DNA of 64,000 nucleotides from Capsulimonas corticalis (GTDB taxonomy: Bacteria > Armatimonadota > Armatimonadia > Armatimonadales > Capsulimonadaceae), in NCBI RefSeq assembly GCF_003574315.2, contig NZ_AP025739.1, positions 3,100,001 through 3,164,000 on the forward strand, in the 5' to 3' direction. The position numbers and the translations under genes are program-made. Numbering within the stretch: the stretch's first letter is position 1; each line of letters begins with the position of its first letter. Under the pieces are notes generated by a model. It was not told where the DNA came from. It was given only the letters and a program-made list of their open reading frames with translations, and made no database searches. Shown one piece after another: positions 60,506 to 64,000 of this stretch.

Positions 60506-62905
60506 TCATTGCCGTCGCGCCAGTAGAACAGCTACGTCGTCACTGAACGCGCCATTGGCGTAAGCGCTGGCTTCCGCAACAATTGTCTCTGCCTGTTGCT
60601 GAGCATTCGTATCCGTTCGTAACGCGTCCAGCAGACGGATTAGTCCATCCGTCCCAAGTAGATCGCGGCGGCTTGGACCCGCCTCGCTGACGCCATCCGT
60701 GTACAGCAGAAGTGCATCCCCTGAAGCCAATGTTATGACGCAATCACTATAGTGTGCGTTGGCTGTAACTCCCAACGGCGGAGTAGATGTTTCCAACGTT
60801 TGGATGGTGCCGTTCGCTCGCCGTATCAATGCAGGCTCGTGTCCACAGGAGCAATAGGTAATCTGTCCTGTCGCAGCGTCATACACGCCGACCCAGGCGG
60901 TCACAAAGCCAATGAGTAGATCATGAGAAGTAACAGTGCTGTTCAAGGTCGTTGCGGCTACAGCAGGAGAATTGTGCTGATAAAGAGCCATGCGCAAGCT
61001 GTTTCTGATCAGAGCGAGTTGCTGGGCAGCAGCGAGACCTTTTCCTGACACATCGCCAATCACCAGCGCAAACAATCCCTTATCCAGTGCAAACACATCC
61101 ATGAAGTCGCCGCCGACCGACGCTTCATCGAGCGCAGGGCGCGTGAAGGAGCCTACCTCCAAGCCAGGAATGCTTTGGGGTACTATGGGCTGGAGGGCAG
61201 ACTGAAGCTGCTCTGCGATATTGTGCTCGCGGTGCAGCAGTCGCGCCGCTTCCAGCGCCGTTTGGGTCTGGGTCGCCACCGTCTCCACCAGAGATATCTC
61301 CTCTGGGGTCCAGGCACGCGCATCGTTCGACATTGCCGCTGAGAGAGCAGTCTTCACCGCTCCAGACACTAAAGGCACTCGAACCAGTGAACGGATACCC
61401 AGGTTAAGCATTGCGAGGTCTGGACTTGTATCCGTCATGACCTGAGTTCTTCCCGCCTGAAAGATTGGATCGTGATTTACGGCAAAATCCAACATCGGAT
61501 ACTGACCAGAAATAGGGGACAAGCCTGCTGCGCTCCAATCAGGACCGATTGTGGCGACGTTAGTATTCTGATCGTAAGAGGCATAATAACATCGGTCTGC
61601 GCTTAGCGCCTGCCCAAGCTCTCTAACAGCCGTCTCCAAGATAGTCTGAGGATCGAGTGAGACACGCAGTGCATGCCCAATGCGGTTGAGTAGCGCTTCG
61701 CGTTCGGCGCGACGCTTTATCGCTTCCTCGTTTGCCTTGCGAGTAGCGATATCGATGGTAATCCCGTCAAAGCGCTTGGGAGTTCCATCTTCGTGATATT
61801 GGAAACGGCCCACGGCGTTCACCCAGCGCGTGCGTCCGTCAGGGGCGAGCGTGCGGTATTCAACATTGTATTCAACTTGATTTGCCATTGCTTGCTCAAT
61901 GGCGAGGCGCGTCGGCTCACGGTCGGCAGGATGAAGAAGTGAGTAAAACAGCTTGATGTCAACGTCAGCGTTCGGAGAAAGAAAGAAGTGCTCTTTGCAG
62001 GTCTCGTTCCAAATGATTTTGTCCAGGGGCCATTCACAATAGAAGGTTCCGAGGCGAGCCGCGCTAACGGAGAACTGTAAGTCTTCCTGACTACGGATCA
62101 GTAGCTCCTCAGTTTGCTTGCGCTCCTCAATGTCGGTTGCTGTGCCAACCCACGCTTTGATTTCACCCGCCGTGTCTTTCACGGGTTGCGAACGCCCCAG
62201 ATGCCAACGGTAAAGTCCATCCGCGTGGCGAAGACGATATTCCACCTCGGAGTCCACTCCCGATTCGACAGCCGTGCGCCATACGCTGTCTGCTCGCTTC
62301 AGGTCATCTGGATGAATGACCGCCTCCCAGCTCCAATCTTGTGTCTCTTGTTGTGTCAATCCAGAGTATTCGTACCATCGCTGATTATAGTAGTTTACCG
62401 ACCCGTCTGGCTCTGTAATCCATGCGACATGGGGAATGGCGTCGATCATCTGCCGTGAGCGCTGTTCGCTTTCGCGCAGAGCATCCAGGATCGCTTGCTT
62501 TTCGCGCTGAGCCTGGCGAAAGATCAGCGCCGCGCGGACGGAGTGCGCCACGAGATCAGGATGGAGCTTTTCCTTTGGCAGGTAGTCCAGTGCTCCCGCA
62601 TTCATGACTTCGACAATCGTTTGTTGATTGCGCTCGCCCGTTAGAACGATGATAGGCGTCGAGAGACCCTGGGAGCGAACTTCCGTCAAAAGGTCCAACG
62701 ACGTACCATCAGGCAAATCATGGTCAAGAAAGACGCATGCGAAATCTTCGTGCTGCAGAACCTCACGCGCGCTTGCAATGGTGTCGGATTCGACCACATC
62801 CACTTCAATTCCGTCCATATGGGCGGTCTGTCGCAGCGCATCTATGACGGCATGGCGATCTTGAGCATCGTCGTCTACAATAAGGATTCGATGGCGTTCA
62901 TGCAC
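60506..62905 (-). CDS. REC-PAS-PAS-GAF-SpoIIE response regulator phosphatase
   Basis: 799 aa from a GTG. REC (residues 1-125, ILIVDDDAQDRHAVIDAL, phosphoacceptor D61 in VFLDHDLPDG), PAS (~140-260), PAS with PAC (~270-395), GAF (~400-555, ILETAVRELGQALSADRCYY), SpoIIE (~590-799: ASVGGDFMDVFALDKGLFAL, VIGDVSGKGLAAAQQ, LLLYTDGVSEAGPS, DDVAVLLA). Phosphorylation of the REC domain could set phosphatase activity, so a histidine kinase elsewhere (such as the hybrid kinase at 3.8 kb, unproven) may feed it. Middle gene of the V-U-W set. Confidence 0.93.
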   Translation of the reverse strand: MHERHRILIVDDDAQDRHAVIDALRQTAHMDGIEVDVVESDTIASAREVLQHEDFACVFLDHDLPDGTSLDLLTEVRSQGLSTPIIVLTGERNQQTIVEVMNAGALDYLPKEKLHPDLVAHSVRAALIFRQAQREKQAILDALRESEQRSRQMIDAIPHVAWITEPDGSVNYYNQRWYEYSGLTQQETQDWSWEAVIHPDDLKRADSVWRTAVESGVDSEVEYRLRHADGLYRWHLGRSQPVKDTAGEIKAWVGTATDIEERKQTEELLIRSQEDLQFSVSAARLGTFYCEWPLDKIIWNETCKEHFFLSPNADVDIKLFYSLLHPADREPTRLAIEQAMANQVEYNVEYRTLAPDGRTRWVNAVGRFQYHEDGTPKRFDGITIDIATRKANEEAIKRRAEREALLNRIGHALRVSLDPQTILETAVRELGQALSADRCYYASYDQNTNVATIGPDWSAAGLSPISGQYPMLDFAVNHDPIFQAGRTQVMTDTSPDLAMLNLGIRSLVRVPLVSGAVKTALSAAMSNDARAWTPEEISLVETVATQTQTALEAARLLHREHNIAEQLQSALQPIVPQSIPGLEVGSFTRPALDEASVGGDFMDVFALDKGLFALVIGDVSGKGLAAAQQLALIRNSLRMALYQHNSPAVAATTLNSTVTSHDLLIGFVTAWVGVYDAATGQITYCSCGHEPALIRRANGTIQTLETSTPPLGVTANAHYSDCVITLASGDALLLYTDGVSEAGPSRRDLLGTDGLIRLLDALRTDTNAQQQAETIVAEASAYANGAFSDDVAVLLARRQ

Positions 62906-63010
62906 ATTAATACCGACTTTCTGAGGTTAGCGTAAGGATCGCTCGCATGATAATAGCACATCCCCATCCCGATTTTTATTACGACTGTAGATCAACGATG
63001 CGGCATGCCG

Positions 63011-63340
63011 CTATTCTTCAATCCGAATATCCATAAACGTGTTGAATCGGTCTAACTTTAAAACCCGCTCAGGCTGAGATTTGGGACGTGCAATGACATG
63101 CATTTTACCATCAATATAGGTCACTTTATGGAAATAAAGCAGAACAGCCAGACCCGCGCTGTCAATAAAATGCACGTTTCGAATATCGACGATGATCGTT
63201 TCTGCGGAAGTGCTCGCCGCAGTTTGAGTAACACTCTGTTGAATGGACTGGGCGTTGGTAAGATCGAGATCACCTTCGATGGTGAATTTGAGTATACGGC
63301 CCTCATCGAGCACGTCTTGGGTAAGGTTGATGTGCTGCAT
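63011..63340 (-). CDS. STAS anti-sigma factor antagonist (RsbV/SpoIIAA-like)
   Basis: 109 aa from the ATG at 63340, giving the family's usual length. Single STAS domain with TIEGDLDLTNAQSIQQSV and phosphorylation site HFIDSAGLAVLL (Ser61). When dephosphorylated by the SpoIIE phosphatases nearby it would bind the RsbW-like kinase at 58985, freeing its target. First gene of the three, 105 nt before the phosphatase gene. Confidence 0.92.
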   Translation of the reverse strand: MQHINLTQDVLDEGRILKFTIEGDLDLTNAQSIQQSVTQTAASTSAETIIVDIRNVHFIDSAGLAVLLYFHKVTYIDGKMHVIARPKSQPERVLKLDRFNTFMDIRIEE

Positions 63341-63606
63341 TTCAATTGGAGTTCCTAGGTGAAGGGGAGCTTTATAACATACCCAAGAACGACAAGTGTT
63401 ACCCAAGAACGCCGTTGATGCTTTAGGATGCCGTTCAACTTGGCAATGCGGGCCATCCATCCTTCTCGATCGAGTAGACGACGCGCGACAGACTGGCGCT
63501 CGTACCTGGAACCATTGGCATCAGCACGGCCTCTTATGGACATGTCCTGGTCTACTCTGAACTACATGACGCCGAGCCGCCGCTGGGCCTAACCGAACGG
63601 GATCAT

Positions 63607-64000
63607 ATGACCGAGGCAAGCCTGGAGATTAAGAACGCCGTGCTTTGTGTGATCGGATGCCTGGATGAAATGGGCGAGGAATTCGATGTCGCGCCATACT
63701 CATATCGCGTGAGGGGTTGCCACGCCAATCTTGCTGGTGGCAATGACGCTGGCGACGGCGACGTGCAGTTTTGGCCTGCGTTGATGGCTGCACCTGTGGT
63801 GCTCTTTGCTTTAGTCGCCACGCTCCTGGGACGCGAGCTTCAGAGAGCCGCCGCAGAAAACGCCGCGAATGATGCGTCGCCGATCTTAGAAACGGATACC
63901 AAAGTTGTCGCCAAACGCACACAAATATCTGGGATGGAGAACGCTTCCACCACCTATTATGCGACGTTTGAAGACAATAATGGCATAAGGGGTGAATTCG
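63607..64000 (+). CDS. Membrane-anchored protein with DUF2500-like domain (partial)
   Basis: Open to the window edge, 131 codons visible. Starts ATG 63607 (weak ribosome site). A single hydrophobic helix (FWPALMAAPVVLFALVATLL, residues ~54-73) precedes TDTKVVAKRTQISG and TTYYATFEDNNGIRGEF, which resemble the DUF2500 fold (VxxKR...YYxTFE). Function unknown. If the real start is just before the helix, the first ~50 codons would be leader. Confidence 0.6.
   Translation, partial: MTEASLEIKNAVLCVIGCLDEMGEEFDVAPYSYRVRGCHANLAGGNDAGDGDVQFWPALMAAPVVLFALVATLLGRELQRAAAENAANDASPILETDTKVVAKRTQISGMENASTTYYATFEDNNGIRGEF

Overview
The window suggests a GC-rich, free-living bacterium with a broad surface-polysaccharide, stress and cyclic-di-GMP repertoire. 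The sigma70-type promoters, an SLH-domain secreted protein, a LexA box of the CGAAC-N4-GTTCG type and many SpoIIE/RsbW/STAS, PilZ, GGDEF and HD-GYP proteins would fit a soil or rock-surface lineage such as Armatimonadota. That placement is a guess: there is no rRNA or other phylogenetic marker here. No tRNA, rRNA or CRISPR array was recognised.

Layout. Positions 1-17.26 kb look like chromosomal backbone. They hold a GDP-mannose/NDP-sugar gene set (nucleotidyltransferase, DegT aminotransferase, ManC), a hybrid histidine kinase, a DMT exporter, a coupled zinc-ribbon/TPR, proline-repeat/TPR and PilZ operon, an SLH protein, pth, a TonB-like/VWA protein, and glmU and prs. From about 17.26 kb the base composition drops visibly and the content becomes accessory. 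17.3-25 kb holds a transglutaminase-like protein, a sigma factor coupled to an unknown protein, zinc-ribbon small proteins, a CoiA-like protein, a patch of CGGCCACTG repeats and unknown genes. 24.9-35 kb is a type I restriction-modification operon (hsdM, hsdS, two unknown proteins, hsdR, a YgjP-type metallopeptidase). 35-39.7 kb holds small proteins, a beta-propeller, a GIY-YIG protein and an SRAP protein.

39.7-45.2 kb is an inducible mutagenesis cassette: dnaE2 and an ImuB-like Y-family protein under one LexA box, and a separate small acidic protein under a second LexA box. 45-49.4 kb holds a ribbon-helix-helix protein, a Schlafen/AlbA_2 protein and several small unknowns. 49.4-51.7 kb has three DUF2382 (YsnF-like) stress proteins.

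52-63.4 kb is signalling: a GAF-PAS-PAS-GGDEF-HD-GYP enzyme, a PAS-GGDEF gene split by an IS3-family element, a PAS-PAS-SpoIIE phosphatase, and a minus-strand set of STAS antagonist, REC-PAS-PAS-GAF-SpoIIE phosphatase and PAS-GAF-RsbW-like kinase, that is, a V-U-W partner-switching module. The window ends inside a membrane-anchored gene.

The most promising leads are the two-box SOS mutasome with an uncharacterised acidic partner, the two unknown proteins inside the type I RM operon, a repeated 26-bp palindrome at the sigma-factor locus, and a hairpin RNA at 7.3 kb whose stem covers a strong Shine-Dalgarno.
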